This document shows, piece after piece, positions 1 to 8,594 of a stretch of DNA of 64,000 nucleotides (the stretch's first letter is position 1; each line of letters begins with the position of its first letter). Location: contig NZ_AP022600.1 of assembly GCF_010725885.1 (NCBI RefSeq), positions 3,286,001-3,350,000 of the forward strand, given 5' to 3'. Both the position numbers and the translations under genes were made by a program. The notes below the pieces were generated by a model. The model saw only the letters and a list, made by a program, of their open reading frames with translations. It was not told the origin of the DNA and ran no database searches. The stretch is from Mycolicibacterium tokaiense (GTDB lineage: Bacteria > Actinomycetota > Actinomycetes > Mycobacteriales > Mycobacteriaceae).

Positions 1-1292
1 TGGTGTGCCTGGTGCTCGCGCCCATGCCCACCGCGGTGGCGCTGATCGGACTGTGCACCGCGGGATATCTGCTGACCATGGCCGACCGGGTGCTGATCTT
101 CCGGCAGGGGTTGGCCGCCAGCGCCATCAGGATCACCGATGACGAGGCCCGCGAGATCCCGGACGACGAACTGCCGCTCTACACCATCCTGGTCCCGGCC
201 TACAACGAACCGGAGGTGGTGGGCGACCTGATCGGGGCCATGGCCGCACTGGAGTATCCGGCGGACAAGCTGCAGATCCTGTTGCTGCTCGAAGAGGACG
301 ACGAGGTGACCATCACCGCGGCCAGGGCGTGCGCCGAGTCCGACGCGATCACCATCTGTCTGGTGCCACCGGCGGATCCCCGCACCAAGCCCAAGGCCTG
401 TAACTACGGGCTGCACTTCGCCACCGGTGAGATCATCACGATCTACGACGCCGAGGACCTGCCGGAGCCGTTGCAGCTGCGCCGTGTGGTGACCGCGTTC
501 CGCAGCCTGCCGGACACGGTGGCCTGTGTGCAGGCCAAGCTGGCCTATCACAACGGCCGGCAGAACATCCTCACCGGCTGGTTCACCGCCGAGTACGGGT
601 TGTGGTTCGGGTACCTGCTGCCGGGCTTCATGCGCACCAACTCACCGATTCCGCTGGGCGGCACCTCCAATCACCTGCGCCGCGATGTCCTGGACCCGAT
701 CGGCGGGTGGGACCCGTTCAACGTCACCGAGGACGCCGACCTGGGTATGCGGATCGCCTCGTCCGGATTCCACACCGCCGTCATCGATTCCACCACGCTG
801 GAGGAAGCCAACAGCGATGGCATCAACTGGATCCGGCAGCGCTCGCGCTGGTACAAGGGCTATCTGCAGAGCTGGCTGGTCCAGATCCGACGTCCCGTCC
901 GGCTCTACCGCACCATCGGTTTCCGAAACTTCCTGCGCTTCAACCTGGTGCTGGCGGGCACGCCCATCATCGCGGTGCTCAATCTGGTGTTCTGGTTGAT
1001 CACCATGCTCTGGTTTCTCGGCCAGCCCCAGCTGGTCGAAGAAGTGTTCCCGATGTACATCTACTTCCCGGCGCTGGTGGCGCTGGTGCTGGGCAACGCG
1101 GCCACCCTCTACATGAACCTGATCGCGCTGCGCGAGGACGACCGCTCCGATCTGTTGCTGCCCGCGCTGACGGTTCCGGTGTTCTGGTTGATGATGAGCG
1201 TGGCCGCCACCAAGGGCGTCTACCAGATGATCCGTCAACCGTCATACTGGGAGAAGACTTTTCACGGCCTGTCCGAAAAGCCCGCGCAGTGA
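1..1292 (+). CDS. Family 2 glycosyltransferase, membrane-bound (5' end missing)
   Basis: The reading frame is already open at the left edge, so the N-terminus and true start lie outside the window; about 430 residues are visible. The visible part starts with a hydrophobic stretch, then a GT-A domain with VPAYNEP (about residues 65-70 counted from base 3), a DAED acidic motif (149-152) that should bind the metal and nucleotide sugar, EDAD (243-246) and QRSRW (279-283). The D, EDxD and QxxRW motifs are typical of processive cellulose-synthase-like GT2 enzymes. Hydrophobic segments near 310-335, 350-375 and 390-410 anchor it in the inner membrane. The stop overlaps the start of the next gene by one base (TGATG), so the two are probably translated together. 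Donor and acceptor sugars cannot be told from the sequence. Confidence 0.85.
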   Translation, partial: VCLVLAPMPTAVALIGLCTAGYLLTMADRVLIFRQGLAASAIRITDDEAREIPDDELPLYTILVPAYNEPEVVGDLIGAMAALEYPADKLQILLLLEEDDEVTITAARACAESDAITICLVPPADPRTKPKACNYGLHFATGEIITIYDAEDLPEPLQLRRVVTAFRSLPDTVACVQAKLAYHNGRQNILTGWFTAEYGLWFGYLLPGFMRTNSPIPLGGTSNHLRRDVLDPIGGWDPFNVTEDADLGMRIASSGFHTAVIDSTTLEEANSDGINWIRQRSRWYKGYLQSWLVQIRRPVRLYRTIGFRNFLRFNLVLAGTPIIAVLNLVFWLITMLWFLGQPQLVEEVFPMYIYFPALVALVLGNAATLYMNLIALREDDRSDLLLPALTVPVFWLMMSVAATKGVYQMIRQPSYWEKTFHGLSEKPAQ

Positions 1293-2980
1293 TGGCGCGG
1301 TGGAGCACCCGCCGGCTCAAGGTTGTCGTCTTCGTGACCGCCCTCGTCGGTTACGCGCTCGTCGGGTACTGGCTGCAGGTGCGCAATGGGTTCATCATCG
1401 GCGATGCGCTGTCGCGGGTGGTGGCCGCTCAGTCGGTGCTGTTCAGCAGGGACCCGCATCTGGCCGCCATCGGCTTCATCTTCACGCCGCTGACAGCGCT
1501 GGCGCAGCTGCCGGCGGTCGCGCTGAGCCCGGTGTGGCCGGAGATGACCGAGCGCGCGTTCGCGGGCAGCATCTCCTCCGCGTTCTTCATGGCTGCCGCG
1601 GTGACACAAGTCCTGTCGATGGGCACCGATCGTGGTCTGCCGCGGTGGTATTCGATCACCATCACCGCGTTGTTCGCGCTGAACCCGATGATCGTCTTCT
1701 ACGGATCCAACGGGATGAGCGAGGCGCCGTTCATCTTCTTCATGACGTGGGCGGTACGCCGGCTGATCATGTGGATGATCAACGACGACGTACACCATCT
1801 GGTGGTGGCGGGCGCGATCGCCATGGGGCTGGCCTACCTGACCCGGTACGACGCGGTGGCGTGCGTCGCCGCGGCCGGGATCCTGGTGGGCGTCACCACC
1901 TTCCTGCGCGCACGCACACAACCCCGGATCCGGCGGGCACTGCTGGATCTGTTGATGGTCAGCCTGCCCGGCTTCGCCGCGTTCCTGGGCTGGGCGGTGG
2001 TGAGCTGGCTGATCACCGGTGAGGCCTTCGCGCAGTTCACCTCCCAGTACGGCAATGCCGCGATCCTCGCCCAGACCGGCCAGTCGGCACCGGACTTCCT
2101 GGAGGGCATGTCCTTCGCCGTCGTATGCATCACCCTGCTGGCGCCCACCGTCGTGCCGCTGGCCGGCTGGGCGGTGGCGCGGCGCTGGGGCCGGCCGTAC
2201 TGGCCCACGCTCCTGGTGCCCCTGACCATTTTCGGTGCCGCGCTGACGTTTCAGAGCTACGCCTACGCCACGGGCAGCACGTTCGGATTCCTGCGGTTCT
2301 ACATCATCGCGATTCCGTTGGCCGCCTGCCTGGCCCTGCTCGCGGTGCCCGACGGCGTGCTGCTGCCCACCAAGCGCCCGGGCCGGTTCGCGCCCCCCGC
2401 CCCGGTGGACCCGGCCGCGTCGTTCCGCGGCCCGCACTCGCGGTGGTCCCATGTGGCTGTCGCGGTGGTGTTCGCGATCTCGCTGCCGGTGACCGCGTGG
2501 GGGATGGGCCAGCCGAAGTACGCTCCCCAGGAGTTCGCCCTCGGCGCAGTGCTGGCGCCCCAGCCGGACAGCCTCAGCGAGCAGAAGGCCCACGAGCACC
2601 GCATCGCCGCGACCTTCTCCACCGAGCGCGAGATCGCCCACTACCTCGACCGCCTCGGGTTGGCCGAAGGGTCGGTCATCACCGACACGGTGTTCGGCTT
2701 CGCTGTGCTCGCCGCTGCCGACAACCCCAGGATGTACGTGATCCCGTCGGATCCGGACTTCACCGCGGCCCTCAACGACCCGGTGGCCGGCGGGGTGCGG
2801 TACATGCTGGCGGTCCCGCCCACCGGCCGCGGTGTGTCCGACGCGCTGAACCTGCGGTACCCCACGCTCTACGAGACGGGCGCCGACGTGGCCACCCTGG
2901 AGCTCGAGGTGCCCAACGCCGGTGACGGTCAGCCGGACTGGCGGCTGTACCGGGTCAACGAGGAAGTGCCCGCCGGCTGA
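1292..2980 (+). CDS. Polytopic membrane protein, possibly a GT-C-like glycosyltransferase
   Basis: A 562-residue protein starting at the ATG that overlaps the stop of the glycosyltransferase gene by one base. It begins with a positively charged MARWSTRRLK and a transmembrane helix, followed by many further hydrophobic segments up to about residue 430 and a soluble C-terminal part of roughly 150 residues. An early loop carries GDALSR just after the first helix, where GT-C enzymes usually hold a catalytic acidic residue; this resemblance is weak. The coupling to a GT2 gene suggests a shared role in making or exporting an envelope glycan. I do not recognise a specific family, and the function is inferred from context only. 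Confidence 0.75.
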   Translation: MARWSTRRLKVVVFVTALVGYALVGYWLQVRNGFIIGDALSRVVAAQSVLFSRDPHLAAIGFIFTPLTALAQLPAVALSPVWPEMTERAFAGSISSAFFMAAAVTQVLSMGTDRGLPRWYSITITALFALNPMIVFYGSNGMSEAPFIFFMTWAVRRLIMWMINDDVHHLVVAGAIAMGLAYLTRYDAVACVAAAGILVGVTTFLRARTQPRIRRALLDLLMVSLPGFAAFLGWAVVSWLITGEAFAQFTSQYGNAAILAQTGQSAPDFLEGMSFAVVCITLLAPTVVPLAGWAVARRWGRPYWPTLLVPLTIFGAALTFQSYAYATGSTFGFLRFYIIAIPLAACLALLAVPDGVLLPTKRPGRFAPPAPVDPAASFRGPHSRWSHVAVAVVFAISLPVTAWGMGQPKYAPQEFALGAVLAPQPDSLSEQKAHEHRIAATFSTEREIAHYLDRLGLAEGSVITDTVFGFAVLAAADNPRMYVIPSDPDFTAALNDPVAGGVRYMLAVPPTGRGVSDALNLRYPTLYETGADVATLELEVPNAGDGQPDWRLYRVNEEVPAG

Positions 2981-3090
2981 CGAGTCAGCAGGACAAACGG
3001 CAGTTGAACACACTGTGGGCGAACAAACGCGGGTGTACTGTGCGCTCGAGGTCTTCAGCACGCAGGGTCTATCACGAAACGAGGCGTTCA

Positions 3091-5442
3091 GTGGCACCGG
3101 AATTCAACGGCAAGATCGAGTTGGACATCCGCGATTCAGAGCCAGATTGGGCGCCGTTCGCCGCCCCTGCCGCTCCCGAGGGCGCGCCCAATGTGCTCTA
3201 CCTGGTGTGGGATGACACCGGGATCGCCACCTGGGACTGCTTCGGCGGACTGGTCGACATGCCGGCCATGCGCCGCATCGCCGAGAAGGGGGTGCGGTTG
3301 TCGCAGTTCCACACCACCGCACTGTGTTCCCCCACCCGGGCCTCGCTGCTCACCGGGCGCAACCCCACCACGGTGGGGATGGCCACCATCGAGGAGTTCA
3401 CCGACGGGTTCCCCAACTGCAGCGGCCGGATCCCGTTCGAAACCGCGTTGATGTCGGAGGTGCTGGCCGAACGCGGGTGGAACACCTACTGCGTCGGCAA
3501 GTGGCATCTGACTCCGCTGGAGGAGTCCAATCTGGCCAGCACCAAACGACATTGGCCGTTGTCGCGTGGCTTCGAGCGGTTCTACGGCTTCATGGGCGGT
3601 GAAACTGACCAGTGGTACCCGGAGCTGGTGTACGACAACCACCCCGTCGCCCCGCCCGGGACCCCCGAGGACGGCTACCACCTGTCCAAGGATCTGGCCG
3701 ACAAGACCATCGAGTTCATCCGTGACGCCAAGGTGATCGCGCCGGACAAGCCGTGGTTCTCCTATGTCTGCCCCGGCGCCGGGCATGCGCCCCACCACGT
3801 GTTCACCGAGTGGGCCGACAAGTACGCCGGTCGCTTCGACATGGGCTACGAGGCCTACCGCGAGATCGTCTTCGAGAACCAGAAGCGGCTCGGCATCATC
3901 CCGCCCGACACCGAGCTGTCGGCGGTGAATCCGTATGCCGACCTCACCGGTCCCGGTGGGGAGCCGTGGCCCCTGCAGGACACGGTGCGGCCGTGGGACT
4001 CGCTGAACGACGACGAGAAGCGCCTGTTCGCCCGGATGGCGGAGGTGTTCGCCGGTTTCCAGTCCTACACCGACGCCCAGATCGGCCGGATCCTGGACTA
4101 CCTCGAGGAATCCGGGCAGCTGGACAACACCATCATCGTGGTCATCTCCGACAACGGGGCCAGCGGTGAGGGCGGCCCCAACGGCTCGGTCAACGAGGTG
4201 AAGTTCTTCAACGGCTATATCGACACGGTGGAGGAGAGCATGCGCTACTTCGACCACCTCGGCGGACCGGACACCTACGGCCACTATCCGATCGGTTGGG
4301 CGATGGCCTTCAACACGCCCTACAAGCTGTTCAAGCGCTACGCCTCCCACGAAGGCGGCATCGCCGACCCGGCCATCATCTCCTGGCCCAGTGGGATCTC
4401 GGCGCACGGCGAGGTCCGCGACACCTACGTCAACGTCGCCGACATCACCCCCACGGTGTACGACCTGCTGGGGATCACGGTGCCGGCCAGCGTCGGCGGG
4501 TATGCGCAGAAACCTCTTGACGGTGTGAGTTTTGCTGCCACGCTGAAGGATCCGGAGCTGCCCACCGGTAAGGACACCCAGTTCTACACCATGCTGGGTA
4601 CACGCGGCATCTGGCACAAGGGCTGGTTCGCCAACAGCCTGCACGCCGCCAGCCCGGCCGGCTGGGGACACTTCGACGCCGATCGCTGGGAGCTGTTCCA
4701 CATCGAGTCCGACCGCAGCCAATGCCATGACCTGGCAGCCGAGCACCCCGACAAACTCGAGGAACTCAAGGCGCTGTGGTTCGCCGAGGCCGAGAAGTAC
4801 AACGGGCTGCCGCTGGGAGATCTGAACGTCTTGGAGACCATGACCCGGTGGCGGCCCACCCTGTCGGCGGACCGGACCAACTTCGTCTACTACCCGGGAA
4901 CCGCCGAGGTCGGTATCGGTGCGGCCGTGGAACTTCGAGGGCAGTCGTTCTCGGTGCTGGCCGAGGTGACCGTCGACTCCACCGGCGCCGAAGGGGTGTT
5001 GTACAAACAAGGCGCCGGTCACGGCGGCCACGTGCTGTTCGTCCAGGATGGCCGGCTGCACTATGTCTACAACTTCATGGGTGAGGACGAACAGCGGGTG
5101 AGCTCACCGGATGCTGTTCCGTTGGGCAGCCACGTCTTCGGGGTCCGCTATGAGCGCACCGGAACCGTGGAGGGCAGCCACACCCCACTCGGGGTGGTCT
5201 CGCTGTACGTCGACGACACCGTGGTGGCCACCGCGGACGGGATCCGGACCCATCCGGGCACCTTCGGTCTGGCCGGTGGCGGAATCGCGGTGGGCCGCAA
5301 CGGGGGTCAACCGGTAACCAGTGCTTACAAGGCGCCGTTCGCGTTCACCGGTGGGACCATCGTCAAGGTCGTCGTGGACACCTCCGGGACGCCGTACATC
5401 GACACCGAACGGGAACTGGCCGCAGCGTTCGCCAAGGACTGA
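3091..5442 (+). CDS. atsA: Arylsulfatase AtsA (type I, formylglycine-dependent)
   Basis: A 783-residue sulfatase that hydrolyses sulfate esters. The alkaline-phosphatase-like core has the metal-binding DD at residues 41-42 and the signature C79-S-P-T-R83, in which Cys79 should be converted to formylglycine; GKWHL and SDNGASGEG complete the active site. The last 180 or so residues look like a lectin/jelly-roll domain. The sequence closely resembles M. tuberculosis Rv0711 over its length as I remember it, including the start MAPE-FNGKIELDIRD. I chose the GTG at 3091 for that match and for a GAGG a few bases upstream; an in-frame TTG at 3004 would add 29 unlikely residues. No signal peptide is evident. 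In M. tuberculosis a formylglycine-generating enzyme follows this gene; here it does not. Confidence 0.95.
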   Translation: MAPEFNGKIELDIRDSEPDWAPFAAPAAPEGAPNVLYLVWDDTGIATWDCFGGLVDMPAMRRIAEKGVRLSQFHTTALCSPTRASLLTGRNPTTVGMATIEEFTDGFPNCSGRIPFETALMSEVLAERGWNTYCVGKWHLTPLEESNLASTKRHWPLSRGFERFYGFMGGETDQWYPELVYDNHPVAPPGTPEDGYHLSKDLADKTIEFIRDAKVIAPDKPWFSYVCPGAGHAPHHVFTEWADKYAGRFDMGYEAYREIVFENQKRLGIIPPDTELSAVNPYADLTGPGGEPWPLQDTVRPWDSLNDDEKRLFARMAEVFAGFQSYTDAQIGRILDYLEESGQLDNTIIVVISDNGASGEGGPNGSVNEVKFFNGYIDTVEESMRYFDHLGGPDTYGHYPIGWAMAFNTPYKLFKRYASHEGGIADPAIISWPSGISAHGEVRDTYVNVADITPTVYDLLGITVPASVGGYAQKPLDGVSFAATLKDPELPTGKDTQFYTMLGTRGIWHKGWFANSLHAASPAGWGHFDADRWELFHIESDRSQCHDLAAEHPDKLEELKALWFAEAEKYNGLPLGDLNVLETMTRWRPTLSADRTNFVYYPGTAEVGIGAAVELRGQSFSVLAEVTVDSTGAEGVLYKQGAGHGGHVLFVQDGRLHYVYNFMGEDEQRVSSPDAVPLGSHVFGVRYERTGTVEGSHTPLGVVSLYVDDTVVATADGIRTHPGTFGLAGGGIAVGRNGGQPVTSAYKAPFAFTGGTIVKVVVDTSGTPYIDTERELAAAFAKD

Positions 5443-5443
5443 C

Positions 5444-6034
5444 ATGTTCGCACGGGTGTTCGCCGGTGTCTGTGCGTTGGCCGTGTGCGGCGTCGAACCT
5501 GCTGTCGCACAGGGGGAACCCCTCGACTACGGAGTGGTGGAGACCAGCCGCGTGCAGGTGGCGCCGCAGGCGCAGACCTGCCCGTCGCCGGAGCCGGGGC
5601 CGGGCCGGCAGCTGGTGTCCTCCGGCGGCACCGACGTCCCTGTGGTCGCGGTGCTGGCGCCGGACGGCTGGACGGCCCACGGCGCCACCCTCACCGGGCC
5701 TGCCGGCATGTCGGCTTCGATCACCGTCACGCCCACCGACCTGGGTCCGGCCCAGGCGTTCGAGTCCTACGCCGACGCCGCACAGGACAAGGCGCCCATC
5801 TCGTCGCTGAGCATCCTGCCGGCTGAACTGTGCGGCTACAGCGGGCAGGAGTTCCGCGGCATGTGGTCCGGCGCCGGGGACCCGCCGGTGGACTACCGGG
5901 ACCGGCTGCTGCACGTGTGGACCGAGGGGCCGTCGTATCTGGTGGTGGTGCACGTCGAGGGACCGCAGGGTGCCCCCGGGCTGGATGCGGCCCAGGAGTT
6001 GATCACCGACCGGGTCGGGATCCGCCTGCCCTAG
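5444..6034 (+). CDS. Small exported protein of unknown function
   Basis: A 196-residue protein whose ATG lies one base after the atsA stop, so it is likely co-transcribed and coupled to atsA. The N-terminus (MFARVFAGVCALAVCG, then a likely cut after AVAQ near residue 23) reads as a Sec signal peptide without a convincing lipobox. The mature part is Pro/Gly-rich, has a Cys near residue 44 and another near 129 that could form a disulfide, and has the general look of the LpqN-like small secreted proteins of mycobacteria. No catalytic motif is visible. Its stop codon overlaps the stop of the convergent DUF1275 gene by three bases. Confidence 0.75.
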   Translation: MFARVFAGVCALAVCGVEPAVAQGEPLDYGVVETSRVQVAPQAQTCPSPEPGPGRQLVSSGGTDVPVVAVLAPDGWTAHGATLTGPAGMSASITVTPTDLGPAQAFESYADAAQDKAPISSLSILPAELCGYSGQEFRGMWSGAGDPPVDYRDRLLHVWTEGPSYLVVVHVEGPQGAPGLDAAQELITDRVGIRLP

Positions 6035-6729
6035 GCGGCGGCCGTCGCCCGCGGGGAGAGCACTCGGTGGCCCTGCCAGGCCACCACTGCGGTGATGCCC
6101 GCTGCCAGCCCGAACGGCACGGCGATGTGCACCTTCAGCAGCAGCGCGCCCACCAGGGCTCCGGCGAAGATCATCACGATCGCGCCCAGCCTGCGGTTGA
6201 GCAGCACACCCCGGCCGCCCTTGGTCCAGGTCTCCCCGGCCAGCGAGGCCAGCGTGGAGGTCACCACCACGGTGGTCATGTCGGCGACGCCCACCGCGCG
6301 CGCGACCACGGCCTGCGAGCCCATCACCGCGGCCGTCACGGCGGCCATCACGATCTCCACCACCGGGGCGGAGTCGTCGCCGACCACGGCCGCCACCACC
6401 GTCAGCGCGGTCAGGGTCACCGCGCCGAGCGTCAGCAGCACCGTCACCGTGTGATGCCACCCGGTGCCGCGGGCGGCCCGCGGCTTGCGCAAAGCCAGCC
6501 CAGCCACCCACGCGGCGGCGGTGAACGCCGCCAGCGCGATGGCCGGGCCCAGCACCGGCAGGTCGTCGGCTCCGGCGACGCCCATGCCCAGGATCACGAT
6601 GTTGCCGGTCATGTTCCCGGTGAACACCCGGTCCAGGGCCAGGAACCCCACCGCATCGACCACGCCGGTGACAAAAGTCAGGGCGATCGTCAGGAACAGC
6701 GCGGTCTGGGCCCGTTTGGCGTCGGTCAT
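6031..6729 (-). CDS. DUF1275 (YoaK-type) membrane protein
   Basis: A 232-residue polytopic membrane protein. It contains the family's typical opening, LTFVTGVVDAVGFLAL followed by FTGNMTGNIV in the first 45 residues, and about six hydrophobic segments. DUF1275 proteins are inner-membrane proteins of unknown role. I started at the ATG beginning MTDAKRAQ because the longer frame upstream adds a non-conserved, Pro/His-rich tail. The start lies five bases after the stop of the upstream permease gene, so the two probably form one transcript. It converges on the exported-protein gene. Confidence 0.85.
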   Translation of the reverse strand: MTDAKRAQTALFLTIALTFVTGVVDAVGFLALDRVFTGNMTGNIVILGMGVAGADDLPVLGPAIALAAFTAAAWVAGLALRKPRAARGTGWHHTVTVLLTLGAVTLTALTVVAAVVGDDSAPVVEIVMAAVTAAVMGSQAVVARAVGVADMTTVVVTSTLASLAGETWTKGGRGVLLNRRLGAIVMIFAGALVGALLLKVHIAVPFGLAAGITAVVAWQGHRVLSPRATAAA

Positions 6730-6734
6730 GCCTG

Positions 6735-8270
6735 TCAGAAAACCAGAATCGCGAACACCGTGGACAGGATGAGGCCCGACATCACCGGGATGAAGCACTT
6801 GCGGGCCAGCGTCAACACCGGCACCCGGGCGAAACCGGCCACCGCGATCAACGACGACCAGGCCACCAGGGTGCCGCCGCCGGACCAGATGTTGCCCATC
6901 TGGCCGATCGCGGCCAGGGTGGCGGGATCCATGCCCGCGGCCGGACCCAGCGCACCCGCCAGTGAGCCGGTCAGCGGCAGACCGCTGAAACCGGAGCCGT
7001 CGAGCCCCGCCACCACACCGACCAGCAGTACACCGAAACCGAGCACGAACGGGCTCGGTGTCACGTGCGCCATGGCGGCGCTGATCAGGTCGAACAGGAA
7101 CGCGGGACCGGTGGCGTCGGAGCCCATGCCGAGCACCCGCGCAGAGAAGTCACCACTGCCGATGAAGAAGAACCCGGCGATGGGCAGCACGATGCCCATC
7201 GCCTTGAACGCGAACACCAGGCCGTCGATGATGTGGCGCGACGAGCTCTCGAGGAAGTCGCGCCGGTCATTGGTGGCACTGGCTGCGAACAGCAGCATCG
7301 CTGCGATCCCGCCGACGATGCCCGCGGCGTCACCGCCCTGCAGCGGAGGCACCAGGTCGGTGAACTTGCCCACGAGCAGATACACGATGAACGCGAAGTA
7401 CGCCGCCGGAACCAGGACGGCAAACGTCTTGGCTGCCATGGTCTTCGGTGGCTCGACCACCTCCACGGCATCGGTACGGGTCAAGGTGGCGGTGCCGGAA
7501 GGACCGGTCGGGACGGGCTCGCGAGGGGTGGCTCCGCCGCCGGAACCCGGATCGGTGTCGGGAGTCTCGTCGGGCAGCCCCAGCTTGTCCGCCTTGTTCT
7601 CCCAAGCAACCAGCAGGTCCTGCGACGGCTTCTGCCAGGTGCGCCGCTGCATGAGGTAGGTGATGCCCAGGGCGACCAGGCCGACGATCAGGGAGAGCAC
7701 CAGTGACTTGTCGGCCACGCTGTCGGCGTCCACTCCCGCGGCCGTCGCCGAGATCCCGGGCGCCACCTTGATGATGTAGTCCGACGAGAGCGCCATGCCC
7801 TGCCCGGCAATGGCGATCACCATGCCCACCGACAGCGGGCTCAGGCCGGCGCGGATGGCCACCGGGATCAGCACCGCACCCACCAGCGGCACCGCCGGCG
7901 TCGGCCAGAAGAACAGCGAGATCACGTAGGTGACCACTGCCAGCACGATGAAACTGCTGGTGCTGCCACGCATGATGCCCCGGAAGGGCGTCACCATCAG
8001 CTTGTCGGCGCCCATCTCCCGCAGGGCGCCCAGCATCGCGGTGATCAGCGCGATGATCAGGAAGATGTTGAACAGCTCCTGGGCGGCCACCAGTGAGGCG
8101 TTGAAGATCGACGACAAGCCGGTGACGATGCTGCCGGAGAACACCCAGGCGGTGAGCAGGGTGGCGGTGACGGCTGGAACCAGGATGTTCTTGCGCAGCG
8201 CCATCGTGATGAGGATGACGACGATGCCTGCCAGATATATCCAGTGTGCGGCGGTGAGTTGTGCGTCCAT
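6735..8270 (-). CDS. Ion-transporter-superfamily permease (organic anion symporter-like)
   Basis: A 511-residue protein with two hydrophobic halves separated by a charged, Pro/Gly-rich cytoplasmic linker around residues 220-275. Each half has several helices and a re-entrant-type loop: WPTPAVPLVG and MALSSDYIIK in the first, GLDGSGFSGLPLTG and GNIWSGGGTLVAWSS in the second. That architecture fits the IT superfamily (CitMHS/DcuC/GntP-like secondary carriers) that take up small carboxylates. It does not identify the substrate. It is divergent from the MFS gene across a 324-bp gap and lies close to the PucR gene cluster, so it could feed that pathway; this link is inference. Confidence 0.75.
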   Translation of the reverse strand: MDAQLTAAHWIYLAGIVVILITMALRKNILVPAVTATLLTAWVFSGSIVTGLSSIFNASLVAAQELFNIFLIIALITAMLGALREMGADKLMVTPFRGIMRGSTSSFIVLAVVTYVISLFFWPTPAVPLVGAVLIPVAIRAGLSPLSVGMVIAIAGQGMALSSDYIIKVAPGISATAAGVDADSVADKSLVLSLIVGLVALGITYLMQRRTWQKPSQDLLVAWENKADKLGLPDETPDTDPGSGGGATPREPVPTGPSGTATLTRTDAVEVVEPPKTMAAKTFAVLVPAAYFAFIVYLLVGKFTDLVPPLQGGDAAGIVGGIAAMLLFAASATNDRRDFLESSSRHIIDGLVFAFKAMGIVLPIAGFFFIGSGDFSARVLGMGSDATGPAFLFDLISAAMAHVTPSPFVLGFGVLLVGVVAGLDGSGFSGLPLTGSLAGALGPAAGMDPATLAAIGQMGNIWSGGGTLVAWSSLIAVAGFARVPVLTLARKCFIPVMSGLILSTVFAILVF

Positions 8271-8594
8271 CGGCGAGGTCTTTCGTTACAACTGCTCGTG
8301 GGCTGTGCAGTTTGATTGCAGGAATGCTCGGCTCGATGACCGTGGGGGTCAACGAGCACAGTGCACACCGTTGTGATCTCCACCATGTGCAATATGCGCT
8401 ACGCAAGGCGACGGTGTGACAGCGCGTTTCGCCCAGGTAAACATGCCAACATCACACCACCGGGGCGGAAATCGCGGGCCGTTTCGCACCTCACGGCGCT
8501 GGTCATGTTGACCTGTTGAAGCCTTCTGGGGTGTGCATATCCTCCTGGGCGGGAGCTGCCATCTCCCGGTAGTGGGTGAGACAGTTGTCAGGAC
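8271..8594. other. Divergent intergenic region between two permease genes
   Basis: This 324-bp gap should hold promoters for both the leftward permease and the rightward MFS gene. I see a small inverted repeat, GGGAG-N7-CTCCC, about 30 bases before the MFS start, and widely spaced GGTGTGA/TCACACC arms near its middle. No convincing -35/-10 pair and no coding potential were found. Confidence 0.5.

Noticed and set aside
1262..3097. A 611-codon open frame on the minus strand opposite the membrane protein gene
   Set aside because: Composition is His/Arg/Gly/Gln-rich without domains or hydrophobic pattern; it mirrors the codon bias of the real gene on the other strand.
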